From assembly GCF_023283825.1 (NCBI RefSeq), contig NZ_JAKILD010000023.1:22135-86134 (forward strand): a DNA stretch of 64,000 nt, written 5' to 3'. Both the position numbers and the translations under genes were made by a program. Each line of letters opens with the position of its first letter. Within the stretch, counting starts at the first letter, position 1. This stretch comes from Shewanella olleyana. Lineage in GTDB: Bacteria > Pseudomonadota > Gammaproteobacteria > Enterobacterales > Shewanellaceae. Below the pieces are notes generated by a model. That model ran no database searches, was not told the origin of the DNA, and was given only the letters and a program-made list of their open reading frames with translations. Shown here one piece after another: positions 28,510 through 37,265 of this stretch.

Positions 28510-28623
28510 ATGGTGACTTTGCTGACAAAAGGTACTTTTATTACAAGAGGTACTTCTATTACAAGAGGTGCTTTTATGACAGGAGGTACTTTTCTCACAA
28601 GAGGAACAGTGTTAAGCCAATAA
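28510..28623 (+). CDS. Possible small protein of hexapeptide repeats (T-x-G-[TA]-x-x)
   Basis: A 37-codon ORF translates as MVTLL followed by about five near-perfect hexapeptides: TKGTFI, TRGTSI, TRGAFM, TGGTFL, TRGTVL. It ends SQ then stop. At the DNA level it is an 18-base tandem repeat in perfect reading frame with no stop in any unit. No ribosome site is obvious upstream (the region is A/T-rich) and no homologue is known to me. It lies antisense to the leader of nothing else, in the 680-base gap between hex and the SapC gene. It is either a real small peptide gene or a repeat tract that happens to be open. Confidence 0.3.
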   Translation: MVTLLTKGTFITRGTSITRGAFMTGGTFLTRGTVLSQ

Positions 28624-28658
28624 AAAAGCACTGTATCTCGACAAGAGAATAACAGTGC
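28622..28658 (-). terminator. Terminator after the SapC-family gene
   Basis: A 7-bp stem GCACTGT / ACAGTGC is followed on the minus strand by six T, 23 bases beyond the SapC stop. It overlaps the end of the small repeat ORF. Confidence 0.8.
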
Positions 28659-28680
28659 CTTTAAATTACACTTTTAAAGA

Positions 28681-29385
28681 TTATGCCTTAGACATGATCT
28701 CTGTACGTGCTAAACGGTTTACTTGGTTTAGTGAAGATAAGTGACCGTAGATAGGGCCTAATAGGCCGCGTTTTCTAAGTTCTAAATAATCTTCATCAGA
28801 AAGCTCATTTAATTTAGCTTCATCAATCAAGTATAAACCATTGATATTGCGCTTTTCACCAGCGACATCAACAGTTAATGTTTGAGTTGTCAGTAATTCT
28901 TTTTCTGCTAAGAAACCTAATATATTACGACTTGCTTGATCTTGTTCAAAATGAGCAATTAATGCTTTCTTACGGTTTTCTAGGTATTCAGATTCTTTCT
29001 CGCCGTTAAATAACGCTTGGCCTTCAGTCTTGCTCACTTCGGCTGCTTCTTCGCGAATACCAATCCATACTTTGTCTTTAACCTCTGGATTCAACACTAA
29101 ACCAAGTGGGTAGTCACGCACAACAGCAGGAATGTATAGTCCTTGCCACTTACCGTCTTTAACACTTAGGTTTTGACCAGGCTTTAAACCTAGCATGGCA
29201 ACAGCTTGAAACTCTCCGTTGTCACTATTTTTAACGAATACAATAGGGTATTCAGTGGCTGCACGAGCAATTTCATGCAAAGTTACTGGAACAATATGTT
29301 GATCTGCAACATGGCCATAGCTTGATGGTGTAATTTTAAGATCACCGTGCTTTGCATGTTCAAGTAACGTAATTTGGTTAGACAT
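28681..29385 (-). CDS. SapC-family protein
   Basis: 234 residues, no signal peptide and no membrane segment, so predicted cytoplasmic. It matches the SapC family (named after an S-layer secretion gene of Campylobacter, unrelated to antimicrobial-peptide transport): YPIVFVKNSDNGEFQAVAMLGL, QGLYIPAVVRDYPLGL, LFNGEKESEYLENRKKALIA and INGLYLIDEAKLNELSDEDY. Its biochemical role is unknown. In marine gammaproteobacteria and Caulobacterales such genes accompany TonB receptors and halogenase-like genes in glycan uptake loci. The start follows AAGGAG at 5 bases. It lies 248 bases after the halogenase-like gene on the same strand. Confidence 0.85.
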   Translation of the reverse strand: MSNQITLLEHAKHGDLKITPSSYGHVADQHIVPVTLHEIARAATEYPIVFVKNSDNGEFQAVAMLGLKPGQNLSVKDGKWQGLYIPAVVRDYPLGLVLNPEVKDKVWIGIREEAAEVSKTEGQALFNGEKESEYLENRKKALIAHFEQDQASRNILGFLAEKELLTTQTLTVDVAGEKRNINGLYLIDEAKLNELSDEDYLELRKRGLLGPIYGHLSSLNQVNRLARTEIMSKA

Positions 29386-29633
29386 CTTGGCTCCTTCAGG
29401 CGCTTCTAATCAATAAAAATATAAATTGGGATTCAAGTCCCTTTTTGTTTAATTTTCCGTCTTACAATTTCGCTTGTAGATTAAAATGTAATTCCACAAT
29501 TTTTAAATGATGCAGCATGAATAGCGCCTTAGTGAATGTCCATGTGTAAACCATCCACTATCATTTATCTGTTGCTAACGTTACCGTATTGAGAAATAAA
29601 GTACCACCAGCTACATAAGGTAATTGGGACTAA

Positions 29634-31178
29634 TTAGATTGTTTTCAAGCCAAACTGGTTAATTTTATTTAATAAAGTTCTGTGTTCAGGTAACTCAGCG
29701 GCTAAACTTTGACCGATTTGCTGTATCTGAGCTACTTGTTTTAGAGCAATCTGGTTATATGAATCGCTATTTACAGCAGTCTGAGTGTGATATTTCATGC
29801 CATACAATACATACAGATAGTTATCGATATTAAACACTTCAAAGCGTGAGAATAAATCATCAGTTAGCGGGCTAAAGTTTTGCCACAGCATCATCTTTTG
29901 TTTTAATGTCGACGGTATAGATTCAGGGTGTCGATTATCAATCCAAAAGTCTGAATCCACTCTATCTGAAATGCAATAGTGTAACTTGGCAAACTCGACT
30001 ACCCTTTCCCACGCATAGGTCATCGTATCGTTAAACCGCTTTGATAACGCTGGCATTTGCGCCATTGTTTGCGGTAAGCGCTTAGCGAGGTAACTAGCAG
30101 CAAAGTCTGTCAATAGGATAGATGTGGCTTCAATGGGCTCTAAAAATCCTTGAGCAAGTCCTAATGCCACGCAGTTTTTAAACCAAAATTTTTCTCGATA
30201 ACCCACTTTCATCGGGATCTCTCGATGGGGTAATGAATCTAACTTACCACCAAGGTAATGATTAAACTTTTGCTCGGCTTGGGAGGCTGACATATGGTTA
30301 TCTGAATAAACAAAGCCTGTTCCACGCCTCTCAGGTAGTGCAATGTCCCACACCCAACCTGCTTGGTGTGCCGTGGCAATAGTATAAGGCGGAATAGCAT
30401 GTTCTTCTGTAATGGGAACTTGAGCTACAATGGCTTTGTTTACAAATAATTGTTTCGATTTATCGACAAATGGCACTTGTAGTTTTTTCGCCAATAAAAT
30501 TGACTCAAAGCCACTACAATCAATAAAGAAGTCGAATGTTAAGTTGCCTAATTTATCTGTTTTTAGCTCAGTCAGGTTCCCTTCATTATCTATATCAGCA
30601 TCAAGCACATTGGCCTTAAGGTGAGTAACGCCAAATTTACTGGTTGCATTACTCGCTAATAGTTTTGCGAATTTTGCAGCGTTAAGATGATACGCGTAAC
30701 TGACCTTTCCACCATACTCAGGAGTCGTGATTAACTTAGGTGCTTTTAAGGCTTCGCAAATATAATGCTGCGGCGACACCATTTCAGAATAAGCTGGAAT
30801 AGCGTTAGGTTGATTAGCAAACTGACTTAACCAATGTGGTGTTAAATCAGTTCCAAGCGGACTTGGGGCATCAAATAAATGATGGTAACTGTTATTGTCG
30901 CCATGTTTATGCCTATCTAGCCAATTACAAAACTTAATTGATTGCTTAAAGCTGACATCACAGTCTCGAATAAAGTCCGTTTCTCGAATGCCAAAGCTTT
31001 GCAGCGATTGCTTAATCGCAGGAACAGTCCCCTCTCCGACACCAATGGTTGGAATATCTGGAGATTCGATTAGTGTCACTGTGACATTAGGCAATAATTG
31101 AGCAGCTTTGCCAATATGATTTGCCGCTAGCCATCCTGCTGTTCCACCACCAATGATGACTATGTGCTGTACTTCCAT
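29634..31178 (-). CDS. Flavin-dependent tryptophan-halogenase-like protein
   Basis: 514 residues. It has the FAD-binding IVIIGGGTAGWLAA at the N-terminus, GVGEGTVPAI near 46, DCDVSFKQSIKFCNW with a Lys (residue 78) where PrnA/RebH have the catalytic Lys79, the signature WVWDIAL (W-x-W-x-I), and GFLEPIEATS with a Glu near 350 at the position of the second catalytic residue. By sequence it is a complete member of the halogenase family, not a degenerate one. Whether it halogenates anything is unknown; no flavin reductase gene is adjacent. It follows the TonB receptor gene behind a terminator and precedes the SapC gene. Confidence 0.85.
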   Translation of the reverse strand: MEVQHIVIIGGGTAGWLAANHIGKAAQLLPNVTVTLIESPDIPTIGVGEGTVPAIKQSLQSFGIRETDFIRDCDVSFKQSIKFCNWLDRHKHGDNNSYHHLFDAPSPLGTDLTPHWLSQFANQPNAIPAYSEMVSPQHYICEALKAPKLITTPEYGGKVSYAYHLNAAKFAKLLASNATSKFGVTHLKANVLDADIDNEGNLTELKTDKLGNLTFDFFIDCSGFESILLAKKLQVPFVDKSKQLFVNKAIVAQVPITEEHAIPPYTIATAHQAGWVWDIALPERRGTGFVYSDNHMSASQAEQKFNHYLGGKLDSLPHREIPMKVGYREKFWFKNCVALGLAQGFLEPIEATSILLTDFAASYLAKRLPQTMAQMPALSKRFNDTMTYAWERVVEFAKLHYCISDRVDSDFWIDNRHPESIPSTLKQKMMLWQNFSPLTDDLFSRFEVFNIDNYLYVLYGMKYHTQTAVNSDSYNQIALKQVAQIQQIGQSLAAELPEHRTLLNKINQFGLKTI

Positions 31179-31216
31179 ATCGACCTCATAGTTTATTATT
31201 ATTTTTGTTATTAAAT

Positions 31217-31247
31217 AAAAAAGCCTAGCAATTTGCTAGGCTTTTTT
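31217..31247 (-). terminator. Terminator after the TonB receptor gene
   Basis: A 10-bp stem AAGCCTAGCA / TGCTAGGCTT with T-rich flank on the minus strand. It lies between the receptor and halogenase genes and would set their expression ratio if read-through occurs. Confidence 0.9.
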
Positions 31248-31273
31248 ATCAAATTTACGAGACTAAATATTAT

Positions 31274-33904
31274 TTAGAAACGTAGGTTTAAGCCCACTTT
31301 ATAACGAGCTTCGCCTTCGAAGCTCCATGCTGGGTATCCACCTTTAAGCTCAGGTTTAACTTCAGCATCATCAGGTGCAACACCTAATTGAACACTGTCT
31401 TCTTCAAGTAAGTTAACAACTTCAAATGAAATACCTAAGTATTCAGTGATGTTGTAGTTTGCACTTAAATCAAGTGTTCCGAAATCTTGATGCTCACGGT
31501 TACCGTAGAAACCTGGTAATTCACGCATCATGTACTCGCTACGCCAGTTATAGGCAACACGAGCAGAGAAATCGTGCATTTCATAGTAACCCACTAAATT
31601 AACTGTATGCTCTGATGAGTCAGAGAAAACATTCACTTCATCAGGATAGTTTTCAGCTGCGGCATCTGAATCTGCAAAAGTGTAGTTCGCAGAGTAACCA
31701 AAACCGTTATCGAAACCATCTTGAATTTGAAGCTCTATACCTTGAATTTGACCACCAGTACCGTTTTTCTTAGAAGATACAGTCCAGTTATCTTCGCCTG
31801 ATAGAGGGTCAGTAATACCAATACTTTGATCTAACTTCTGTGAAGAAGTTATAAACGAGCTAACGTCTTTAATAAAGTATGACACGCCCATTAATCCATC
31901 AGGGCTAAAGTACCACTCCACACCTAAATCAGCTTGCGTCGCTTTAAATGGCTCAAGGGCGATATTGCCAGTACTAAGCACTTCATTTCCTGCAACATCA
32001 TCGTTGTAACCTTGTAATGTTGAAGCAGCAAACATATCTGCATAGTTAGGACGTGAAATCACTTGTGATGCAGAAGTACGAATGATGACATCTGGTGCTA
32101 CATCAAATGCAATGTTAACACTCGGTAATACATCGCTGTAGCTTGCATCTGCTGTGCTCAAATCTTCAGCATAAGTTCCATTTTCTTGCAACTCGAAATA
32201 ATCTGAAGAAGCATCTGTTGAAATATAACGTAAGCCGAAGTTACCGCGCATGCCGTCAGATTCAAAATTAGCCATTAAATATAAAGATAGGTTTTCTTCA
32301 TTAATAGTGCCGTAACCTGCACCATATACAAGACCTTCGGTAGCAAAACCATCAACGGCAGCCTTAGCATCACGTAGCATGGCATCCATATCAGGCTTAG
32401 GTAGAGTATAACCAGCCCCTGATGAAATTTGGCCGTTGTAGTAAGCTGATGCATCTTTTGCTTCAATATCTGTTCTAACGTTAGCAGGTAACGTTAACAT
32501 GCTAACATCATGATCAGCATAACGAATACCAGTTTTAAATGAGGTAATCGCTCCTAAATCAGTTGGGATAGTAAAGTCGAGTTGTGCATAAGTTTCTTCA
32601 TCCGAGTTTGGCTGTTTTTTAAGTGCCCAACCTGCAGGTGATAATTGACCACCGAAATCATCTGCTGTGAAGTTTTTATTCGCGACATCAATTTTAATGA
32701 TTTCACCCGTTGCATCGTAAGTACCTGCGTAATCAGCAGCTGTACCTAACCAGAAACCATAGTTCGACGTTAATTCTGTACCGCCTTCAGACTTAGTATT
32801 ACCGACGCGACCTTCAACTTTGAAGCTGTCATTTTCATAATCGAAATTGAAGTCGTAAGTATTTGAGTCCATGCTTGCTTGGCGAGCCCAAGTTTGTGCC
32901 CAACCAGGATTTTCACCATTACCATCACGGCGATAGAAAGTACAAGTGCCCAAAGAGTTCTTCTGTTCACAAGCTGCTTCTTTGCGAGCTGCTGCTTCTT
33001 CTTCAGTATCCCCAGCCATAGCAGGGAACATGGTGAATAACGACGTATTGGCATTATTGGCTTTCATATCCAGACTCATGAAATCTAGACCAAAATTCAA
33101 GTTATCTGTCGGGCTATATTGTAGCGCACCATTAATCGCTGTTCGTTCACGCTCTTGTTCAAAGGTAGTAGGAACAATATCACCCCAACCGACTAATGAT
33201 TCTATTCCGTTACGTTGATAACTTGTTTCTGAACCCGCTGCTGAGATTAGAAAACCGAAGTTTTCGTTTTCATTTTTCCAGCTATATAAACCTGATAATT
33301 CAGGATCTGTTTCTTCAGAAATAGTCCCGTAATCACCTTTAGCGCTCAAGAATACTGAGTTAGCATCTAAATCTAGTGGTTTACGTGTTTTAACGATGAC
33401 TGTGCCACCGATACCGCCTTCAGGTAAATCAGCCTGAGACGATTTATAAACTTCAATTCCACCAACCATTTCTGACGGCAATAAACTGTAGTTAAAGCTA
33501 CGGTCAATTGACTGTTGGTCAAACCAACCTGTTGAAGCAACTGAATGGCCATTTAATAGTGTTCGCGTTAAGCTGCTTGAAGCGCCACGTATCGAAACAC
33601 CTTGGCCTTGACCAAACTGACGGCTCACAGATACACCAGGTATACGTCCTAATGACTCACCCACGTCACCATCAGGAAATTTACCAATATCTTCTGCGGT
33701 TACCGCATCTACAACTGAATTTGAAAAACGCTTGTCGTTAACTGAAGCCTTCATCGAGGCACGCATGCCTTTTACTTCAATTTTCTCAATGTTTTCTTCA
33801 GCTGTTTCAGCATCAGCAGCCATAGCGCCTACCGAAACCATACTGCCAAGTAAAATAGCAATGTTAGTTGCTAAAACATTTTTCTTAAAATTAATAGGTC
33901 GCAT
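31274..33904 (-). CDS. TonB-dependent receptor, probable NAG/chito-oligosaccharide importer
   Basis: About 876 residues. A signal peptide ends GAMA/AD; a TonB-box-like stretch (ENIEKIEVKGMR) leads into the plug (FSNSVVDAVTAEDIGKFPDG, ESLGRIPGVSVSR, IRGASSSLTRTLLNG), then a 22-strand barrel ending YKVGLNLRF. It resembles the long receptors with GKFPD plug motifs common in Alteromonadales glycan loci. The ATG at 33904 follows AAGGG at 8 bases; the ATG two codons upstream is too close. A NagR-like operator lies 59 bases upstream, and nagR is divergent. Substrate is inferred from this context. Confidence 0.92.
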   Translation of the reverse strand: MRPINFKKNVLATNIAILLGSMVSVGAMAADAETAEENIEKIEVKGMRASMKASVNDKRFSNSVVDAVTAEDIGKFPDGDVGESLGRIPGVSVSRQFGQGQGVSIRGASSSLTRTLLNGHSVASTGWFDQQSIDRSFNYSLLPSEMVGGIEVYKSSQADLPEGGIGGTVIVKTRKPLDLDANSVFLSAKGDYGTISEETDPELSGLYSWKNENENFGFLISAAGSETSYQRNGIESLVGWGDIVPTTFEQERERTAINGALQYSPTDNLNFGLDFMSLDMKANNANTSLFTMFPAMAGDTEEEAAARKEAACEQKNSLGTCTFYRRDGNGENPGWAQTWARQASMDSNTYDFNFDYENDSFKVEGRVGNTKSEGGTELTSNYGFWLGTAADYAGTYDATGEIIKIDVANKNFTADDFGGQLSPAGWALKKQPNSDEETYAQLDFTIPTDLGAITSFKTGIRYADHDVSMLTLPANVRTDIEAKDASAYYNGQISSGAGYTLPKPDMDAMLRDAKAAVDGFATEGLVYGAGYGTINEENLSLYLMANFESDGMRGNFGLRYISTDASSDYFELQENGTYAEDLSTADASYSDVLPSVNIAFDVAPDVIIRTSASQVISRPNYADMFAASTLQGYNDDVAGNEVLSTGNIALEPFKATQADLGVEWYFSPDGLMGVSYFIKDVSSFITSSQKLDQSIGITDPLSGEDNWTVSSKKNGTGGQIQGIELQIQDGFDNGFGYSANYTFADSDAAAENYPDEVNVFSDSSEHTVNLVGYYEMHDFSARVAYNWRSEYMMRELPGFYGNREHQDFGTLDLSANYNITEYLGISFEVVNLLEEDSVQLGVAPDDAEVKPELKGGYPAWSFEGEARYKVGLNLRF

Positions 33905-33962
33905 CTTCATTTCCCTTCCATAACTTTATTATCGTTTTAGGATACATAACCATTCCAACTGG

Positions 33963-33980
33963 AATGACAACGCTGTCATG
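33963..33980. promoter_or_regulatory. NagR-like operator before the TonB receptor
   Basis: AATGACAACGCTGTCATG, one base off the palindrome, 59 bases upstream of the receptor start. It is placed to block its promoter and possibly to affect divergent nagR about 370 bases away. Confidence 0.88.
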
Positions 33981-34349
33981 TCTTAGAGCAAACATTACAC
34001 AATTATTAACAGGCTTGCCACAACAAAATAACTTTAACGTGTTTTTTCTGTTCGAAAAACAATGTACAAAGGAGTACTGAGATACATAAAGTCATTTAAA
34101 AACAAATGCCTACATAGGAAATTAACTTGTATCATTTTTGCTACATTTATTTTTAAATGCTGACTCATCCAACCAGAAGGACAATAGGCCATTGCCTATT
34201 TCATTAAAAATAAGCACTATTAGTGTCAATTCAACTTAGCTTATTTCGTCTAACAGATGCTTTGATAACAATTTATTGGGGGATAAATGTTATTAAACAG
34301 AGATGAAAATCTGTTAAGTTAGTCGCCTGAATCAAAGAGCAAAATAATA

Positions 34350-35360
34350 ATGAAAGTAACCATCAATGATGTTGCCAAACATGCTGGCGTATCAATTAAA
34401 ACTGTTTCACGAGTCACTAACAAAGAGACCTCGGTGAGGCAGGCTACAATTGACAAAGTTAACGCTGCAATTAGCGAATTAAATTATCAACCTAATCTAG
34501 CGGCTAGGAATCTAGCGAGTACTAAGTCATACGTTATTGGATTTATTTACGACAACCCCAATGCTTACTATGTCATTGATATGCAAAATGGTATTTTGTC
34601 GGCCTGTCAGGATAAAGGCTACGAGCTACTCATCCACCCCTGTGATGCTAAGTCGGAAGGTATTTGTGAAGAGCTTACCAAAATGGTTAAGCATTCACGT
34701 CTGTCAGGTCTAGTGCTCACCCCTCCAATGTCTGAAAATCCCAAAATTCTTGCTGCACTAGATGACATAGACGCAAATTACGTAAGAATTATTGCAGGGG
34801 AAAGTACAGATTCTGAAAATGGACTGACAGTACTTGTCAATGATAAACACGGTGCACTTGAGATAACACAACACCTTATTGATATGGGGCATTCTGATAT
34901 CGGTTTCTTGAGTGGCGATCAACACCACGAATCAACTAAAGAGCGTCTCACTGGTTTTAAAGATGCCTTAGTTCTAAATCAACTTTCAGTAGAAAACGAT
35001 TGGGTGTTAGACGGACAATACTCATTTGAATCTGGGGTTGAAGGTGCTAATAAATTGATTAACATGCCTAAGCGCCCTACGGCACTCGTCGCGTGTAATG
35101 ATGAAATTGCAGCAGGAGCCTTATTTGCAGCAAGATTAGCCGGCTTAGATATACCAAAGGACCTTTCAATTGTCGGCTTTGAGGACAGCCCATTCTCGCG
35201 CCAAACTTGGCCTAAATTGACGACTGTGCATCAGCCAAATGTAAAAATTGCTAGAGTTGCCACCGAACTGCTGATAGCTAACAGTAAGGAAACCGTTGAG
35301 AAAAAGTCGTTGATATTTACTCCAGAACCAGTAATCAGAGACTCTTCAACAGCTCGGTGA
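34350..35360 (+). CDS. nagR: LacI-family repressor NagR
   Basis: 336 residues. The N-terminal helix-turn-helix and hinge (VTINDVAKHAGVSIKTVSRV, YQPNLAARNLAS) are followed by a periplasmic-binding-protein-like sensor domain (GFIYDNPNAYYVIDMQNGIL, GFLSGDQHHESTKERLTGF, SIVGFEDSPFSRQTWPKLTT). It is the only LacI-type regulator in the window, so it is the best candidate to bind the four 18-bp palindromes of the NAG island. In Shewanella the equivalent protein represses nag genes; the inducer is expected to be a NAG-pathway intermediate, not visible from sequence. Confidence 0.93.
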   Translation: MKVTINDVAKHAGVSIKTVSRVTNKETSVRQATIDKVNAAISELNYQPNLAARNLASTKSYVIGFIYDNPNAYYVIDMQNGILSACQDKGYELLIHPCDAKSEGICEELTKMVKHSRLSGLVLTPPMSENPKILAALDDIDANYVRIIAGESTDSENGLTVLVNDKHGALEITQHLIDMGHSDIGFLSGDQHHESTKERLTGFKDALVLNQLSVENDWVLDGQYSFESGVEGANKLINMPKRPTALVACNDEIAAGALFAARLAGLDIPKDLSIVGFEDSPFSRQTWPKLTTVHQPNVKIARVATELLIANSKETVEKKSLIFTPEPVIRDSSTAR

Positions 35361-35380
35361 ATTTGTACTCCAATAATGAC

Positions 35381-35420
35381 AAAAAAGCCTCTTAACAATT
35401 ATCGGTAAGAGGCTTTTTTT
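35381..35420. terminator. Bidirectional terminator between nagR and glnB
   Basis: A 10-bp stem AAGCCTCTTA / TAAGAGGCTT lies between A6 and T7 tracts, serving both convergent genes. Confidence 0.93.
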
Positions 35421-35448
35421 ATTTATTGATGACAACAAACAGAGACAA

Positions 35449-35787
35449 TTAAACCGCTTCTTCGTTTTCTTCACCAGTACGAATTCGAATCACACGCTCA
35501 ACATCAGTGACAAAAATCTTACCATCACCTATTTTGCCCGTTCGAGCTGTATCGACAATCACTTCAATCGCTTGATCTAATTGCTCGTCTTGAATAACCA
35601 GTTCAATTTTTACTTTTGGAAGAAAGTCGACCATATATTCCGCACCGCGATAAAGCTCTGTATGTCCTTTCTGGCGGCCAAAACCTTTAACTTCTGACAC
35701 AGTCATGCCAGTGATACCTATCTCCGCAAGTGACTCACGCACATCATCAAGTTTAAATGGTTTAATAATGGCTTCTACTTTTTTCAT
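35449..35787 (-). CDS. glnB: Nitrogen regulatory protein P-II
   Basis: 112 residues, the family's exact usual length. The T-loop carries the uridylylated tyrosine in HTELYRGAEYMVDFLPKVK, and the ATP/2-oxoglutarate site contains TARTGKIGDGKIFV. It signals nitrogen and 2-oxoglutarate status to GlnD, GlnE and NtrB partners. The ATG at 35787 follows AGGAG at 7 bases; the TTG before it is not needed. It could be GlnB or GlnK; no amtB is adjacent, which favours GlnB. Confidence 0.95.
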   Translation of the reverse strand: MKKVEAIIKPFKLDDVRESLAEIGITGMTVSEVKGFGRQKGHTELYRGAEYMVDFLPKVKIELVIQDEQLDQAIEVIVDTARTGKIGDGKIFVTDVERVIRIRTGEENEEAV

Positions 35788-36020
35788 CAATCACTCCTGT
35801 TCACTTGGGCAGTATTATTATGCTTTTAAACACACACAAAAATACGTTGAAATATTAAAGATTTAAATCGTTAGCTATCTTACTGGATCAATAATTGTTT
35901 TGCTTGTGAATTAATAAAATATTTCAAAACAGTCAGAACTAGCAAGCTCGTTATAATCTCCTATACTTACTGCCTAAATATTCAGCGGGATTGCTGAATA
36001 ACATAATCAAGGATGATTTT

Positions 36021-36539
36021 ATGAACCGCAAACCAACTGGCTTTAGCCTAGTGGAAGTACTCGTTGCATTAGCTATCGTTAGCATACTCTCTTCTGTTGC
36101 TAGCCCTTCCCTGAAAAGCTTATTCCTTCATACAAGAAGCAAAAGTAACATAGGCTCAATTCAGCAAGTGATTCAATTAGCTAGAAACCATGCCGTTAGC
36201 TATGGGACTCGGGTGACTGTATGCCCGATAGAAGCTAACCAATGTGTTAACGATTGGCAAAATGGTTTTACCGTCTTCACCGATGGCGGACAATCAAACT
36301 CTTTAGAAGGTAACGATACCGTCTTATTTGTGATGGGCCCCTTTAACGAAGAAGATATTTCTTATTATAATCGCAAGTCTATTAGATTCCAGCCCGACGG
36401 TTTAGCCTCAGGCACTAACGGCACTTTTAGATATTGCCCAGGCAGTTTTAATAGTCCTTACTCAAAAGCGGTGATTGTAAATCAGTCAGGTCGAATTCGA
36501 TTTTCAAAAGATAAAAGTATTGAATGTAAACAGACTTAG
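36021..36539 (+). CDS. fimT: Type IV minor pilin, FimT/FimU (GspH) family, first copy
   Basis: About 172 residues. A short leader MNRKPTG is cut before FSLVEVLVALAIVSILSSVA, a class III prepilin signal with Glu at +5. The downstream motifs VTVCPIEANQCVNDWQNGF and RFQPDGLASGTNGTFRYCPG are typical of the GspH/FimT pseudopilins, which help prime pilus assembly and, in some bacteria, bind DNA for uptake. The ATG at 36021 follows AAGGA at 7 bases. A second family member follows after 101 bases. Confidence 0.9.
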   Translation: MNRKPTGFSLVEVLVALAIVSILSSVASPSLKSLFLHTRSKSNIGSIQQVIQLARNHAVSYGTRVTVCPIEANQCVNDWQNGFTVFTDGGQSNSLEGNDTVLFVMGPFNEEDISYYNRKSIRFQPDGLASGTNGTFRYCPGSFNSPYSKAVIVNQSGRIRFSKDKSIECKQT

Positions 36540-36640
36540 CGTTTACGAGTCAGAAATACGTAAACTTTAGATTTACAAATACACTGATTTAACAGACATA
36601 TTACCTTATACTAAATAGCATAGTTGCTGAGGAAATATGC

Positions 36641-37171
36641 ATGTATCAAATAAAAAAAGGATTTACCAAAGGATTTACGTTAGTTGAGTTAATGGTGACT
36701 TTAGCTGTTGCAGCTATATTAATAGGAATAGCAGTGCCTTCACTCACTTATCTGTATGAAAGCAGTAGAAGTCGTTCAGCTGCCAGTTCAATAGAGTCAG
36801 CTTTCGTGTTCGCACGGAATCAAGCTGTCAGCTTTGGTAGAAGAGTGACTGTATGCCCTGGTGATGGAACAGGGTGCACTAGTGATTGGATTGATGGATT
36901 TACTATTTTTATTGATGATGACCAAAATGGTGTAAAAGACAATAACACCGATGTTTTACGTTATGTTGATGCATTTAAAGATAGTGATTACATTAAAGCG
37001 AGTTCAAGTTCAAATGTGACATTTAATCCTGATGGCTTAGTAAGTGGTTCAAATGCTCAGACCATTACTTATTGCCCTGGTGCGACTGATAGTAGTCATT
37101 CTAGACAAGTTTCTCTAAGTGCCTCTGGTAGAGTACAGTTAATTACTGACGGAGTAGACTGTACTTCCTAG
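36641..37171 (+). CDS. fimU: Type IV minor pilin, FimT/FimU (GspH) family, second copy
   Basis: 176 residues. The prepilin signal is KGFTLVELMVTLAVAAILIG. The C-terminal globular domain VTVCPGDGTGCTSDWIDGF and TFNPDGLVSGSNAQTITYCP parallels the first copy closely, so the two are paralogues. Which one plays the FimU (pilus core complex) role is uncertain. The ATG follows GAGGA at 7 bases. It converges on pilE across a strong terminator. Confidence 0.88.
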   Translation: MYQIKKGFTKGFTLVELMVTLAVAAILIGIAVPSLTYLYESSRSRSAASSIESAFVFARNQAVSFGRRVTVCPGDGTGCTSDWIDGFTIFIDDDQNGVKDNNTDVLRYVDAFKDSDYIKASSSSNVTFNPDGLVSGSNAQTITYCPGATDSSHSRQVSLSASGRVQLITDGVDCTS

Positions 37172-37200
37172 CGACTCTATTTATCACATCCTAATTAAAT

Positions 37201-37240
37201 AAAAAGCGTTTATGGCATAAAATCCATAAACGCTTTTTTT
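37201..37240. terminator. Bidirectional terminator between fimU and pilE
   Basis: A 15-bp stem (AAAAAGCGTTTATGG / CCATAAACGCTTTTT) with T7 on the plus side and A-rich sequence on the other. Confidence 0.95.
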
Positions 37241-37265
37241 GATCCAAATTTGAATGATTCTCTAA

